From Paraburkholderia graminis C4D1M (GTDB taxonomy: Bacteria > Pseudomonadota > Gammaproteobacteria > Burkholderiales > Burkholderiaceae), in assembly GCF_000172415.1 (NCBI RefSeq), contig NZ_ABLD01000007.1:62001-126000 (forward strand): DNA of 64,000 nucleotides, given 5' to 3'. The translations under genes and the position numbers were made by a program. A model generated the notes under the pieces. That model did not search any database. It worked only from the letters and a program-made list of their open reading frames with translations, and was not told the DNA's origin. Positions 43,786-52,904 of this stretch are shown one piece after another. The first letter of the stretch is position 1, and each line of letters starts with the position of its first letter.

Positions 43786-44778
43786 CTAGCGCGCCGCGGT
43801 GGACCCGCGAACCACGAGATCGCCAGGCAGCACGAGCGAACGTGTGGACATGGAAGGATCGGCGAGACGCTGGGTAAGCAATTGCATGGCGATCTTGCCG
43901 ATCTCATACACCGGCTGCGCGACGACGGTGATGCCCGGCGTGACGAGGTCGGTCCACGCGTCGTTGTCGAAACCGGCGAGCGCGATGTCGGTTCCAGGCG
44001 TTACGCCGCGCGCGCGCATCTCGCGATACGCGCCGAGCAGCAACAGCCCGTTGCTCGCGACAATCGCATCGGGCCGCGTATCCGCGTCGCGCGCGAGCCA
44101 CGCGCCGACATGCTCGAGCGCGCTCGCCGGGTTCGGTTCGACGAATTCCGCCAGCACCGGCAAACCGTGTCGGCCAAGCGCGTGCGCAAAACCATCGTGA
44201 CGCTCGCGGCCCGTGGTGCTCGCGTTGCCGAATAGCCCGGCGATGCGCCGGTAGCCGCGCCCCACCAGATGCTCGACGAGGCGCGCCGCCGCGTCGCGGT
44301 TATCGAGCACGACGGCATCCGCGCTGCCCGCCGGCCCGGCGCGGTCGATCATCACCACGGGAAAGTCATAGGCCTGCGCCTTGAAACGCTGCGCCGCGTC
44401 GTGCGTCGGCGAATAGATGCAACCCGTGACGCGCTCCTCTTCCATCAGCCGCAGATACATGGCCTCTTTCTCGGCGTTTTCGTCCGTGTTGCAGAGGATC
44501 ACGCGCAAGCCCTGCTGATAGGCGGCGTCTTCGACGGCGCGGCTGACTTCGGTGAAAAACGGATTGCGCACGTCCGATACGATCAGGCCGATGGTCGCCG
44601 TATCGCCGGAACGCAGACGCCGCGCCGCCGCGTTCGGCCGATAACCCAATTGCTCGATCGCGCCCAGCACGCGCTGACGCACCGCATCGCGCACCGGCCC
44701 ATTGTTCGACAGCACGCGCGAAACCGTCGTGACCGACACGCCGGCGGCTTGCGCAACATCCTTGATTCGTAGATTCAT
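43786..44778 (-). CDS. LacI-family regulator of the fructose PTS operon (FruR-like)
   Basis: A 330-residue protein. The LacI helix-turn-helix with hinge at residues 1-60 (IKDVAQAAGVSVTTVSRVLSNNG) is followed by a periplasmic-binding-like effector domain (IGLIVSDVRNPFFTEVSRAVED). It is divergent from the fructose PTS genes and has an operator-like sequence 6 bp upstream of its own ATG, with a second copy in the PTS promoter. Fructose 1-phosphate or 1,6-bisphosphate is the usual effector of such regulators. Confidence 0.93.
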   Translation of the reverse strand: MNLRIKDVAQAAGVSVTTVSRVLSNNGPVRDAVRQRVLGAIEQLGYRPNAAARRLRSGDTATIGLIVSDVRNPFFTEVSRAVEDAAYQQGLRVILCNTDENAEKEAMYLRLMEEERVTGCIYSPTHDAAQRFKAQAYDFPVVMIDRAGPAGSADAVVLDNRDAAARLVEHLVGRGYRRIAGLFGNASTTGRERHDGFAHALGRHGLPVLAEFVEPNPASALEHVGAWLARDADTRPDAIVASNGLLLLGAYREMRARGVTPGTDIALAGFDNDAWTDLVTPGITVVAQPVYEIGKIAMQLLTQRLADPSMSTRSLVLPGDLVVRGSTAAR

Positions 44779-44779
44779 G

Positions 44780-44804
44780 AAAGTGGTATCGATTCCTCGA
44801 ATCG
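44780..44804. promoter_or_regulatory. FruR operator 1 (regulator side)
   Basis: AAAGTGGTATCGATTCC (44780-44796), with near-palindrome TGGTATCGATTCCT at 44784-44797. It overlaps a second dyad CGATTC-CTC-GAATCG (44790-44804). The 17-bp core is identical to operator 2. Position next to the regulator ATG fits autoregulation. Confidence 0.7.
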
Positions 44805-44940
44805 CTCGGTATTTTCCCTGGATTGCCCGACGACCTCGGCATTTGCCCGCTGTCGCCGGACACAGGCTGCTCGGCTCTTTCGAGCCATTCTACCTGCGTT
44901 CATGCCATTTCAAGTGAACTATGCCGCTTGCGGGCAACGC

Positions 44941-44969
44941 TTGACGGACAAAGTGGTATCGATTCCAAT
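44941..44969 (+). promoter_or_regulatory. Promoter of the fructose PTS operon with FruR operator 2
   Basis: TTGACG (44941-44946) as -35 and TCCAAT (44964-44969) as -10 are separated by 17 bp. The dyad TGGTATCGATTCCA (44954-44967) fills the spacer and overlaps the -10, and the 17-bp core AAAGTGGTATCGATTCC (44950-44966) repeats operator 1, 170 bp away. Binding here should block RNA polymerase; looping between the two sites is possible. Confidence 0.65.
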
Positions 44970-45005
44970 AACACCCACTTCAACGATTCGATTTCAGGAG
45001 ACGCG

Positions 45006-47513
45006 ATGCCGTCGCTGCTTACCGCGGAGCTGGTTCGATTGAACGCACGGGCCAGTTCGAAACACGACGCGATCGTACAGGCGGGCGAACTGCTGGCCGC
45101 GGCCGGCTATATCGAGCCCGGCTACGTCGACAGTCTTCACGCTCGCGAAACAGTCTCGAATACGTATCTGGGCAGCGGCGTCGCCATTCCGCACGGCATG
45201 CAGGAAGACCGCCATCTGATCCGGCGCACCGGCGTCGCGGTGCTGCAATTGCCCGAGGGCGTCGAGTGGCACGACGGCGAGCGCGCCAACCTGGTCGTCG
45301 CGATCGCCGCTCAGTCGGACGAACACATCGCGCTGCTGCAACGCCTCACGCGTCTGATCGGCGACGCGGACAAGCTGCGCGCGCTCATCGACGCACGCGA
45401 TCCGGGTCTGATCGTCGATGCGCTCAACGGCGCCTCAGTCGATCCGGTGACGAGCGTCGTCGACAGTACGCCCGCCGATTTCGCGCAGCGCGTGGAACTG
45501 GTGCTCGACTATCCGCACGGGCTGCACGCGCGGCCGGCAAGCGCATGGGTGGCCACGGCGAAGCGCTATCAGGCCGCCTTGCGCGTGCGCAACGGCAAGC
45601 TCGCCGCCGATCCGAAAAATCTCGTCAGCCTGTTGCAGCTCGGCGCGACCGCGAACGCGCAACTGGTGCTGTCGGCGCAAGGCGTGGACGCCGCCGACGC
45701 GCTCACGGCCCTCAAGCGCACCATCGAGGCGCTGTCCGCCGAAGAGCACGAGCGCGCCGCCGCGGCGCGCGCACGTCGGCAGAAAGCGCAGCCGGTGTCG
45801 TGGGAACCGGCCGATCCGGCGACGGTGTTCGAAGGCGTCAGCGCCGGGCCCGGCTTTTCCATCGGTCCGATCCGCGTGATGCGCACCGCGCAGCTCGACA
45901 TTCAGGACCAACCGCAAGAAACCGTCGAAGCGACGCATCGGCTCGACACAGCATTGCGCCATACCGCCGGCGAACTCGACGCGCTCACACGCGACACGAC
46001 CGCACGCCTCGGCGCGGAAGAAGGCGCGATCTTCGCGGCGCACCGCGAACTGCTCAACGACACCGACTTGCTCGCCGAAGCCGCACGCCTGCTGCTCGAC
46101 GGACACGGCGTTGCGTGGTCGTGGCATCAGGCCGCCGAACGTCAGGCCGCGCGCCTCGCCGCATTGCCCGATCCGCTGCTTGCGTCGCGCGCGACCGATC
46201 TGCGCGACGTCGCGCGGCGCGTGCTCAAGCACCTCGGCGAAAACGTCGCGGCAGACACGCGCTTCGACACGCCCGCCATCCTGATCGCCGAAGATCTCAC
46301 GCCATCGGACACGGCGATGCTCGACCCCGCCGTCACGCTCGGCTTCTGCACGGTGTCGGGCGGCCCGACCTCGCACACCGCGATTCTCGCGCGCACGCTC
46401 GGCGTGCCGGCGGCGGTCGCGTGCGGCGCAGCGTTGATGAACATCCAGGACGGCAGCGCCGCCGTGCTCGACGGCACGAGCGGCCGTCTGTATGCCGGCG
46501 TGTCGGCGCGCGACCTCGAGCGAGCGCGTCAAACGCAAGCCGAACTCGCGGAGCAGGCTCGACGCGCCGCGGCAAATCGCGCGCTTCCCGCCGCGACGCT
46601 CGACGGCCACGTGCTCGAAATCGGCGCGAACATCACGCGTCCGGATCAGGTGCGCGACGCGATCGCGAACGGCGCGGACGGCGTCGGCCTGATGCGCACG
46701 GAGTTCCTGTTTCTCGAACGTCACGATGCGCCGAGCGAGGACGAACAGTACGACTGCTATCGGCGCATGGTCGAAGCAAGCGGCGGACGTCATCTGATCA
46801 TTCGCACGCTCGACATCGGCGGCGACAAGCAGGTGCCGTATCTGAATCTGCCGCACGAATCGAATCCGTTTCTCGGCGTGCGCGGGCTGCGTCTGTGCCT
46901 GCGCCGTCCCGATCTGTTCGTGCCGCAGTTGCGCGCGCTCTATCGCGCGGCCAAAACAGGCCCGCTGTGGATCATGTTCCCGATGGTCTCCACGCTGGAC
47001 GAAGCGCGCCAGGCGCTCGCGCTCGCGGAAACCGTGCGCGCCGAACTCGACGCGCCGAAGGTGCCGCTCGGCATCATGGTCGAGACGCCGTCGGCGGCCG
47101 CGTTTGCCGATCACTTCGCCGCGCTCGTCGACTTCTTTTCGATCGGCACGAACGATCTGACGCAATACGTGCTCGCCGTCGACCGCGAACATCCCGAACT
47201 CGCGCGCATGGCCGAGAGCCTGCATCCCGCCGTGCTGCGCATGATCAAGCAGACCGTCGACGGCGCGCGGCGTCATCGCAAGTGGGTCGGTGTATGCGGC
47301 GGCCTCGCGGGCGATCCGCTCGGCGCGTCGATTCTTGCGGGCCTCGGCGTCGATGAACTGTCGATGAGCTCGCGCGACATTCCCGCCGTCAAGTCGCGGC
47401 TGCGCGCGTCGCGTCTCGACGCATTGCAGGCGCTCGCGCGCCGCGCGCTGGATTGCGAGGACGTCGACGCGGTTCGCGCGCTCGAAGCCACCGAGATCAA
47501 GGCGGCCGCATGA
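45006..47513 (+). CDS. fruB: Fructose PTS fusion protein: EIIA-HPr-Enzyme I
   Basis: An 835-residue multidomain protein with CAGGAG before its ATG. EIIA(Fru) at about 1-145 has H63 in GVAIPHG, HPr at about 160-250 has active H174 in GLHARPAS, and Enzyme I at about 275-835 has H457 in SGGPTSHTAILAR and the PEP-binding core. It takes phosphate from PEP through EI, HPr and EIIA to FruA. It overlaps fruK by ATGA. Confidence 0.95.
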   Translation: MPSLLTAELVRLNARASSKHDAIVQAGELLAAAGYIEPGYVDSLHARETVSNTYLGSGVAIPHGMQEDRHLIRRTGVAVLQLPEGVEWHDGERANLVVAIAAQSDEHIALLQRLTRLIGDADKLRALIDARDPGLIVDALNGASVDPVTSVVDSTPADFAQRVELVLDYPHGLHARPASAWVATAKRYQAALRVRNGKLAADPKNLVSLLQLGATANAQLVLSAQGVDAADALTALKRTIEALSAEEHERAAAARARRQKAQPVSWEPADPATVFEGVSAGPGFSIGPIRVMRTAQLDIQDQPQETVEATHRLDTALRHTAGELDALTRDTTARLGAEEGAIFAAHRELLNDTDLLAEAARLLLDGHGVAWSWHQAAERQAARLAALPDPLLASRATDLRDVARRVLKHLGENVAADTRFDTPAILIAEDLTPSDTAMLDPAVTLGFCTVSGGPTSHTAILARTLGVPAAVACGAALMNIQDGSAAVLDGTSGRLYAGVSARDLERARQTQAELAEQARRAAANRALPAATLDGHVLEIGANITRPDQVRDAIANGADGVGLMRTEFLFLERHDAPSEDEQYDCYRRMVEASGGRHLIIRTLDIGGDKQVPYLNLPHESNPFLGVRGLRLCLRRPDLFVPQLRALYRAAKTGPLWIMFPMVSTLDEARQALALAETVRAELDAPKVPLGIMVETPSAAAFADHFAALVDFFSIGTNDLTQYVLAVDREHPELARMAESLHPAVLRMIKQTVDGARRHRKWVGVCGGLAGDPLGASILAGLGVDELSMSSRDIPAVKSRLRASRLDALQALARRALDCEDVDAVRALEATEIKAAA

Positions 47514-48553
47514 ACACGGTCGTCACCGTCACGCCGAACCCGGCGCTCGATCAGACCGTGCGCGTCGCGAATCTCGCGCTCGGCGAGGTCAATCTCGCGG
47601 CATCGCTCGAATTCAACGCGGGCGGCAAGGGCGTGAATGTCGCGGGCTGTCTCGCCGACTACGGCATTGCGACGATCGTCACGGGCCTGCTCGGTCGCGA
47701 CGACGCAACCGCGTTCGACGCGATGTTCGCCGACAAGCAGATCGTCGACCGCTTCGTGCGAATCGCGGGGCGTCCGCGCATTAACGTGAAGCTGGTCGAT
47801 ACCGCACGCGATCAAACCACCGACATCAATCTCGCGACCTCGCTGCCGAACGCGGCCGACGTCGACGCACTGGAACGGCGCGTGATCGAACTCGCCGCGC
47901 CGGGCCGCTGGTTCGTGCTGGCGGGCAGCTTGCCGCCGGGCGTGGACGTGTCGTTCTATCGGCGGCTCACGCGCGCATTGCATGCGGCGGGCGCGCAGGT
48001 CGCACTCGACACGAGCGGCGCGCCGCTCGCCGACGCGCTCGCGGCGAACGAGCCCGGCGCGCTGCCGGATCTCGTCAAGCCGAATCGCGCGGAACTGGAA
48101 GCCGCGCTCGACCGTTCGCTCGCCGACGACGACGCGTTGATCGAGGCCGCGTGCGAGCTGGCCGAACGCGGCGTCAAGTACGTGGTGGTTTCGCTGGGCG
48201 AGCGCGGCGCGCTCGGCGTGACGCGCTTGCATTCCGAAGCGCATTCTTCCCAAGCAGCGGCGAGTGCCGGAGCCTATGAAGGCTGGCGCGCCGCGCCGCT
48301 GCGCGTGCCGGTGGCAAGCACCGTCGGTGCCGGCGACGCGCTCGTCGCAGGGCTCGTCGCGAGTCTCGCGGAAAAGCGTCCGTGGCACGAGGTCGGCCGG
48401 CGCGCCACCGCGTTCGCCGCGGGCAAGCTCGCGCGCGTCGGTCCGCATCTGCCGGATCGCGCGACGCTCGACGCGCTCGCCGCGCAAGTCGAGTTGCGCA
48501 CCTTCAGCGTCGCCGCGAACCCGCTGCGCGTGACCCAACATCAAGCCGTGTAA
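47510..48553 (+). CDS. fruK: 1-phosphofructokinase
   Basis: A 347-residue PfkB-family kinase, started at the ATG overlapping fruB. It has VTVTPNPALDQTV, FNAGGKGVNVA and the catalytic VGAGDALVAG motif of 1-phosphofructokinase and tagatose-6-phosphate kinases. It converts fructose 1-phosphate from the PTS into fructose 1,6-bisphosphate. A 12-residue Ala/Ser-rich insert (AHSSQAAASAGAY) precedes the catalytic motif. The fusion of PTS, kinase and permease genes in one operon makes the fructose role clear. Confidence 0.95.
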   Translation: MNTVVTVTPNPALDQTVRVANLALGEVNLAASLEFNAGGKGVNVAGCLADYGIATIVTGLLGRDDATAFDAMFADKQIVDRFVRIAGRPRINVKLVDTARDQTTDINLATSLPNAADVDALERRVIELAAPGRWFVLAGSLPPGVDVSFYRRLTRALHAAGAQVALDTSGAPLADALAANEPGALPDLVKPNRAELEAALDRSLADDDALIEAACELAERGVKYVVVSLGERGALGVTRLHSEAHSSQAAASAGAYEGWRAAPLRVPVASTVGAGDALVAGLVASLAEKRPWHEVGRRATAFAAGKLARVGPHLPDRATLDALAAQVELRTFSVAANPLRVTQHQAV

Positions 48554-48566
48554 GCCAGGAAGAGCA

Positions 48567-50396
48567 ATGGACAAGCTGATTGGACTGGTATCGTCCCCGC
48601 AACAAAGCGCCTCGCCGATGGTCGCGGCGCAGGCCTTGAACCGCGCGGCGCAAAGACGCGGCGCTTCGCTCGCCGTCGAAACGCGCAGTGCGCTCGGCGT
48701 TCAGCATCCGTTGAATGCGGCGCAGATCGACGCGGCGCAAGCGGTACTGATCGCAGCGGACGCCGATGAGCGCATCGACGAAACGCCGTTTGCCGGCAAA
48801 ACGATTCACCGCGTGTCGCTCGACGACGCGATCCGCGAAGCCGATGCGGTGCTCGCACGCGTCGCCGCGGGCGCGAGCACGGGCGCGGCTTCGAATACGG
48901 CGCAAGGCGCAGGCAATGCACGCGCCGCGCAAGGCGCGCAAGCCTCGCCACGCGCGCTGAAAATCGTTGCGATCACATCGTGCCCGACCGGCATCGCGCA
49001 CACCTTCATGGCCGCCGAAGGATTGGCGCAAGGCGCGAAGTCGCTCGGTCACGAGATTCACGTCGAAACGCAGGGCTCGGTCGGCGCGCAAAACACGCTG
49101 AGCGACGAACAGATCGCCGCAGCCGACCTCGTCGTGATCGCCGCCGATACGCAAGTCGACAAAAGCCGCTTTCGCGGCAAGCCCATCTACGAAACCGGCA
49201 CGAAGGGCGCGATCGGCAAAGGCGCGGCGTTGATCGAACGAGCGATTGCCGAAGCGTCCGTCGATGGCAACGCGCCCGCTTCGCAAGCAAACGCAAGCGC
49301 AAACGGTCAATCGGCGGCGGGCGGCGCGCTCGCCGATCAGGTCGCCGCAGCGAAGAAGCAGCGCTCGGCGAAAGCGTCGGGACCGTACCGGCATCTGATG
49401 ACCGGCGTGTCGTTCATGCTGCCGTTCGTGGTGGCGGGCGGCCTGCTGATTGCGATTTCGTTCGCGCTCGGCGGCATCTACGCATTCGACGACGCGCACA
49501 AAGGCACGCTGGCGTGGGCGCTGTTCCAGATCGGCGCAAAGTCCGCGTTTGCGCTGATGGTGCCGGTGCTGTCGGGCTACATCGCGTATTCGATCGCGGA
49601 CCGTCCGGGCATCACGCCCGGCATGGTCGGCGGCATGCTTGCCGCCAGCCTCGGCGCGGGTTTTCTCGGCGGCATCATTTCGGGCTTTCTCGCGGGCTAC
49701 ACGGCGTTGCTGATCAGCCGCAAGCTCAAGCTGCATCGCAACCTGGAGGGTCTCAAGCCGGTGCTCATCATCCCGCTAGTCTCGACGCTCGTCGTCGGCC
49801 TGCTGATGATCTACGTGGTCGGCACGCCCGTCGCGACCGCGCTGCACGGCCTCGAAAACTGGCTTCGCTCGATGCAAACCGGCAGCGCCGTCACGCTCGG
49901 CCTGCTGCTCGGCGCGATGATGGCCTTCGACATGGGCGGCCCGGTCAACAAGGCCGCGTATGCGTTCAGCACCGGTTTGATCGCAAGCCAGGTCTACACG
50001 CCGATGGCGGCGGCGATGGCCGCGGGCATGACGCCGCCGCTCGGCATCGCGCTCGCGACGTGGATTTTCCGCAACCGCTTCGTCGCCGACGAGCGCGAAG
50101 CGGGCAACGCGGCCGCGGTGCTCGGCATGGCGTTCATCACCGAAGGCGCAATTCCGTTCGCCGCGCGCGATCCGATGCGGATCATTCCGGCATGCGTGAT
50201 CGGCTCGGCGATCACGGGCGCGATTTCGATGGCGTCAGCGGTCGATCTGAAAGTGCCGCACGGCGGCATCTTCGTGCTGCCGATTCCGAATGCGGTCACG
50301 CATCTCGGCATGTATGTGCTGGCGATCGCGGTGGGCACCGTCGTCACGGCGCTCGCGGTCGGTGTGCTTAAGCGGCCGGTTCAGGTGGCGGCGTGA
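48567..50396 (+). CDS. fruA: Fructose-specific PTS permease EIIB'BC
   Basis: A 609-residue protein. The degenerate N-terminal B' domain (1-100) lacks the phosphocysteine. After an Ala/Gly/Gln-rich linker the second EIIB domain has C139 in ITSCPTGIAHTFMAAEGL. A second Ala/Asn-rich linker leads to EIIC (about 265-600) with 8-10 helices. It phosphorylates fructose to fructose 1-phosphate during uptake. AGGAAGAG precedes the ATG, 13 bp after fruK. Confidence 0.95.
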   Translation: MDKLIGLVSSPQQSASPMVAAQALNRAAQRRGASLAVETRSALGVQHPLNAAQIDAAQAVLIAADADERIDETPFAGKTIHRVSLDDAIREADAVLARVAAGASTGAASNTAQGAGNARAAQGAQASPRALKIVAITSCPTGIAHTFMAAEGLAQGAKSLGHEIHVETQGSVGAQNTLSDEQIAAADLVVIAADTQVDKSRFRGKPIYETGTKGAIGKGAALIERAIAEASVDGNAPASQANASANGQSAAGGALADQVAAAKKQRSAKASGPYRHLMTGVSFMLPFVVAGGLLIAISFALGGIYAFDDAHKGTLAWALFQIGAKSAFALMVPVLSGYIAYSIADRPGITPGMVGGMLAASLGAGFLGGIISGFLAGYTALLISRKLKLHRNLEGLKPVLIIPLVSTLVVGLLMIYVVGTPVATALHGLENWLRSMQTGSAVTLGLLLGAMMAFDMGGPVNKAAYAFSTGLIASQVYTPMAAAMAAGMTPPLGIALATWIFRNRFVADEREAGNAAAVLGMAFITEGAIPFAARDPMRIIPACVIGSAITGAISMASAVDLKVPHGGIFVLPIPNAVTHLGMYVLAIAVGTVVTALAVGVLKRPVQVAA

Positions 50397-50755
50397 GCGT
50401 CGCGAACGTCGCGGGCCTCAGTTCACTTCGACGGCAAAGCGTGCGTGACATGAAACGGCACGACATGACGCAACGCCTCAGCGAAATTTATCGCGGCTTC
50501 GATCTGCTGATCGAAGCCCTTCCCGCTGATGACGCGCAACGCATTCGCGTGCAACGCACGATTACGCGAAAGCTCGGCGAGCGCATGCTTACCGTCGATA
50601 CGCGTTGCGACACGACTGCGTATTCGACTGACACCTCGCATGAATTGCTGACCAACGCCCTGCGCGATGCGCGCGAAGCGGTCGACCGTCTGCTCGGCGG
50701 CTGGCATCCGGCCTATGCGCACGCGCAGTCCCTGCATAAGCCGTCGGCGCATTAG
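50393..50755 (+). CDS. Unknown protein overlapping the end of fruA
   Basis: A 120-residue frame starting at GTG overlapping the fruA stop (GTGA); ATG starts at 50450 or 50465 are alternatives. It is a soluble, charged, helical protein (LSEIYRGFDLLIEALPADDAQRIRVQRTITRKLGE in key words). Family not recognised. Overlap suggests cotranscription with the fructose operon. Confidence 0.55.
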   Translation: MSVANVAGLSSLRRQSVRDMKRHDMTQRLSEIYRGFDLLIEALPADDAQRIRVQRTITRKLGERMLTVDTRCDTTAYSTDTSHELLTNALRDAREAVDRLLGGWHPAYAHAQSLHKPSAH

Positions 50756-50791
50756 CCCGTATGCGAGTAGCGCACGGCTCGTCGCGTTTGG

Positions 50792-52693
50792 CTAACCAAA
50801 CGTGAACGCATACGCGCTCGCGCCGGCATCCAGAAACTCGATTTCAAACGTTCGATCCTGAACCGCGCCGCTTTGGCGCACGAGCTGGTAAAGCCGCTCT
50901 TTATCGACGACGCCCACGCCGTTCGCATCGGTGTCGGCGCCGTGCGAAGCGCCCGGCGGCTTGCCGTCGAGCGTCACTCTGAAACGCACCGGCTTGCCGT
51001 CCGCCATCGGTCCCAATACGAGATGCAGATCGCGCGCGTGAAAGCGATAGGCGATCTTCGCGCCGCTCGCGCCGGATTGCGCGCGCTCGCCGGCGACACT
51101 CCATTCGCCGTCGAGACTCCAGCTTCCCGTACGCAGCCGCGCGGGGCTGCTGTACGCGCGGAGCATGTCGGGCGCCAATGTTTCCGGCGACGCAAAACCT
51201 TCTGCCTGGCGATAACCGACGTACGTCTCGCCCGAGCGCAAATCCTGCGGATCGGCGGCGGCCTCGATGCCCGACGCTTTCGCGGCGCCAGCGGATGCGG
51301 GCAGTTTCGAATGCCCGGCGTCCGCGAGCAATTGACGGATGACTGCTTCCGACTCGTCGTATCCGCCTTCGCCAAAATGGTGATAGCGAATCTCGCCGCG
51401 CGCATCGACGATATAAAAGGCCGGCCAATACTGATTGTCGAAGGCCTGCCACACGGCGAGTTTGTTATCGATGGCAATCGGATAGTCGATATGCAGATCG
51501 GCCGCCGCGCGCTTCACATTGGCGATGTTGTGCTCGAACGCGAACTCGGGCGCGTGCACGCCGATCACGACGAGCCCCTGATCGCGATACCTGTTCGACC
51601 ACGCCTTCAGATACGGCAACGTGCGCAGACAGTTGATGCACGAGTACGTCCAGAAATTGACGATCACCACTTTGCCGCGCAGGTCGCCGGTTTTCAGCGG
51701 CGGCGAATTGAGCCAGTCGACGGCGCCGGACAGCGACGGCATCGCGCCTTCGGCCGGTAACGAAAGTTTTGCGGCTGCGGGCGTCGGGTTTGTCGCGGCC
51801 GCGGGTTCTGCGGTCATGCTCACTTTCAGAAGCGCGCCAGCGTTTGGCTGCTCTGCATTCATGGCCTGCGAATCCGCGGCCTGTGAATCAGCAGCCTGTG
51901 AATCGCCGGCCGTTGAATCGACCTGCTGCGCATTCGCCTTCTCCGCTTGAACGTTCCGCGAACCAGCACGCGGCGACCAGCGCTGCACCAGTTTCTCTTC
52001 GATACCGGTCGTATTCAGCGACGGCAACAGCGCCAGCACGCGCGTATCGAAGCCGAGTGCAATGGCCGCAGCGGACAGCACCACGGCCGCGCCGAGCACC
52101 TGACGCACGCGCTCGCTCACCGCATACGAGCGCCTGAGCGACGCGACGACCCGTCCGCCGATTGCGAGCACGATCGCAAGCGATGCCGCCGCGCCCGCTG
52201 CGAACGCGAGCAACGGCAACACGCCCGCGCCGCCTGGCCGATGCAGGATCACGCCCGTCATCACAAGACCGAGGATCGGTCCCGCGCACGGCGCCCACAG
52301 CAAGCCGGTCGCAACGCCGAGTACCACCGACGACATCACGCGAGGCTCGCCGCCGTCGCGGCGCACCGCGCCATCCAGACGATTGCCGAGGTTCACGAGC
52401 GGATGCGTGAGCCGCTCGGCCATCGACGGAAACAGCAGTGCCGCGCCGAACACGGCGAAGAACGCGAGCGCGATCCAGCGGCCGTATTCGTTGACGTGCG
52501 CGACCCACGCGCCGCCGGCCACCGCGAGGCTCGCGACGGCCGCGAACGTCAGCGCCATGCCGGCGAGAAGCGGCACGCCGTGACGCACGAACGACTGATC
52601 GACGCGCGCGAACACGAGCGGCACGACCGGAAGAATGCACGGACTCAGGATGGTAAGCATGCCGCCGGCGAAGGCGAGAAGTATGAGCAGCAT
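50792..52693 (-). CDS. dipZ: DipZ-like CcdA-thioredoxin fusion protein
   Basis: A 633-residue membrane protein, started at the ATG before LLILLAFAGGMLTILSPC; the frame runs upstream through the intergenic region without similarity. CcdA/DsbD-type domain (about 1-225, six helices) has C19 and C136 (LWAPCAGP). A linker with DSQAADSQAADSQA repeats leads to a thioredoxin/TlpA domain with C352-I-N-C355 (WTYSCINC) and a C-terminal beta-sandwich (about 500-633). It carries reducing power across the inner membrane to periplasmic thiols. Divergent from a thioredoxin-like gene. Confidence 0.93.
   Translation of the reverse strand: MLLILLAFAGGMLTILSPCILPVVPLVFARVDQSFVRHGVPLLAGMALTFAAVASLAVAGGAWVAHVNEYGRWIALAFFAVFGAALLFPSMAERLTHPLVNLGNRLDGAVRRDGGEPRVMSSVVLGVATGLLWAPCAGPILGLVMTGVILHRPGGAGVLPLLAFAAGAAASLAIVLAIGGRVVASLRRSYAVSERVRQVLGAAVVLSAAAIALGFDTRVLALLPSLNTTGIEEKLVQRWSPRAGSRNVQAEKANAQQVDSTAGDSQAADSQAADSQAMNAEQPNAGALLKVSMTAEPAAATNPTPAAAKLSLPAEGAMPSLSGAVDWLNSPPLKTGDLRGKVVIVNFWTYSCINCLRTLPYLKAWSNRYRDQGLVVIGVHAPEFAFEHNIANVKRAAADLHIDYPIAIDNKLAVWQAFDNQYWPAFYIVDARGEIRYHHFGEGGYDESEAVIRQLLADAGHSKLPASAGAAKASGIEAAADPQDLRSGETYVGYRQAEGFASPETLAPDMLRAYSSPARLRTGSWSLDGEWSVAGERAQSGASGAKIAYRFHARDLHLVLGPMADGKPVRFRVTLDGKPPGASHGADTDANGVGVVDKERLYQLVRQSGAVQDRTFEIEFLDAGASAYAFTFG
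51850..51915. repeat. Tandem repeat in the DipZ linker
   Basis: A short imperfect unit resembling GCCTGTGAATC(A/C/G)GC occurs four to five times in the DipZ linker region and encodes DSQAADSQAADSQA. Repeat copy number would alter linker length without shifting the frame. Confidence 0.6.
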
Positions 52694-52814
52694 AACGGTG
52701 TCCTTTTTGTTCAATGAGCGTGATACGGCATTCATGCATTGAACTACCGGGACGTATCGCGCTTGTGTCGGCGAACGCGGCGTTGTGCAAGCTCGTGTAT
52801 CGGCCTGCTGCGTA

Positions 52815-52834
52815 GATACAGTGCGATACAAAAC
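52815..52834 (+). promoter_or_regulatory. Direct-repeat site A between dipZ and thioredoxin gene
   Basis: GATAC-AGTGC-GATAC followed by AAAAC: two half-sites spaced one helical turn (10 bp). It agrees with site B at 16 of 20 positions and lies on the opposite strand from it. Such head-to-tail half-sites are typical of OmpR/PhoB-type response regulators, although the binder is unknown. Confidence 0.6.
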
Positions 52835-52884
52835 GCGTCCGGCGAGGCATACGAGCGGCACAAACACGCACACACGCGCGCACG

Positions 52885-52904
52885 GGTTTGTATCCCAACG
52901 TATC
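52885..52904 (-). promoter_or_regulatory. Direct-repeat site B between dipZ and thioredoxin gene
   Basis: Read on the minus strand it is GATAC-GTTGG-GATAC followed by AAACC. It mirrors site A, 51 bp apart edge to edge, so the two sites face each other in the divergent region. Shared control of both genes is inferred. Confidence 0.6.

Noticed and set aside
45266..47356. Long Arg-rich frame overlapping fruB in another frame
   Set aside because: It overlaps a full EIIA-HPr-EI fusion with all active-site histidines and shows only composition-driven residues.
48567..48866. Loss of the phosphocysteine in the first EIIB-like domain of FruA
   Set aside because: A degenerate B' domain is normal in FruA proteins; the second EIIB keeps C139, so this is not a defect.
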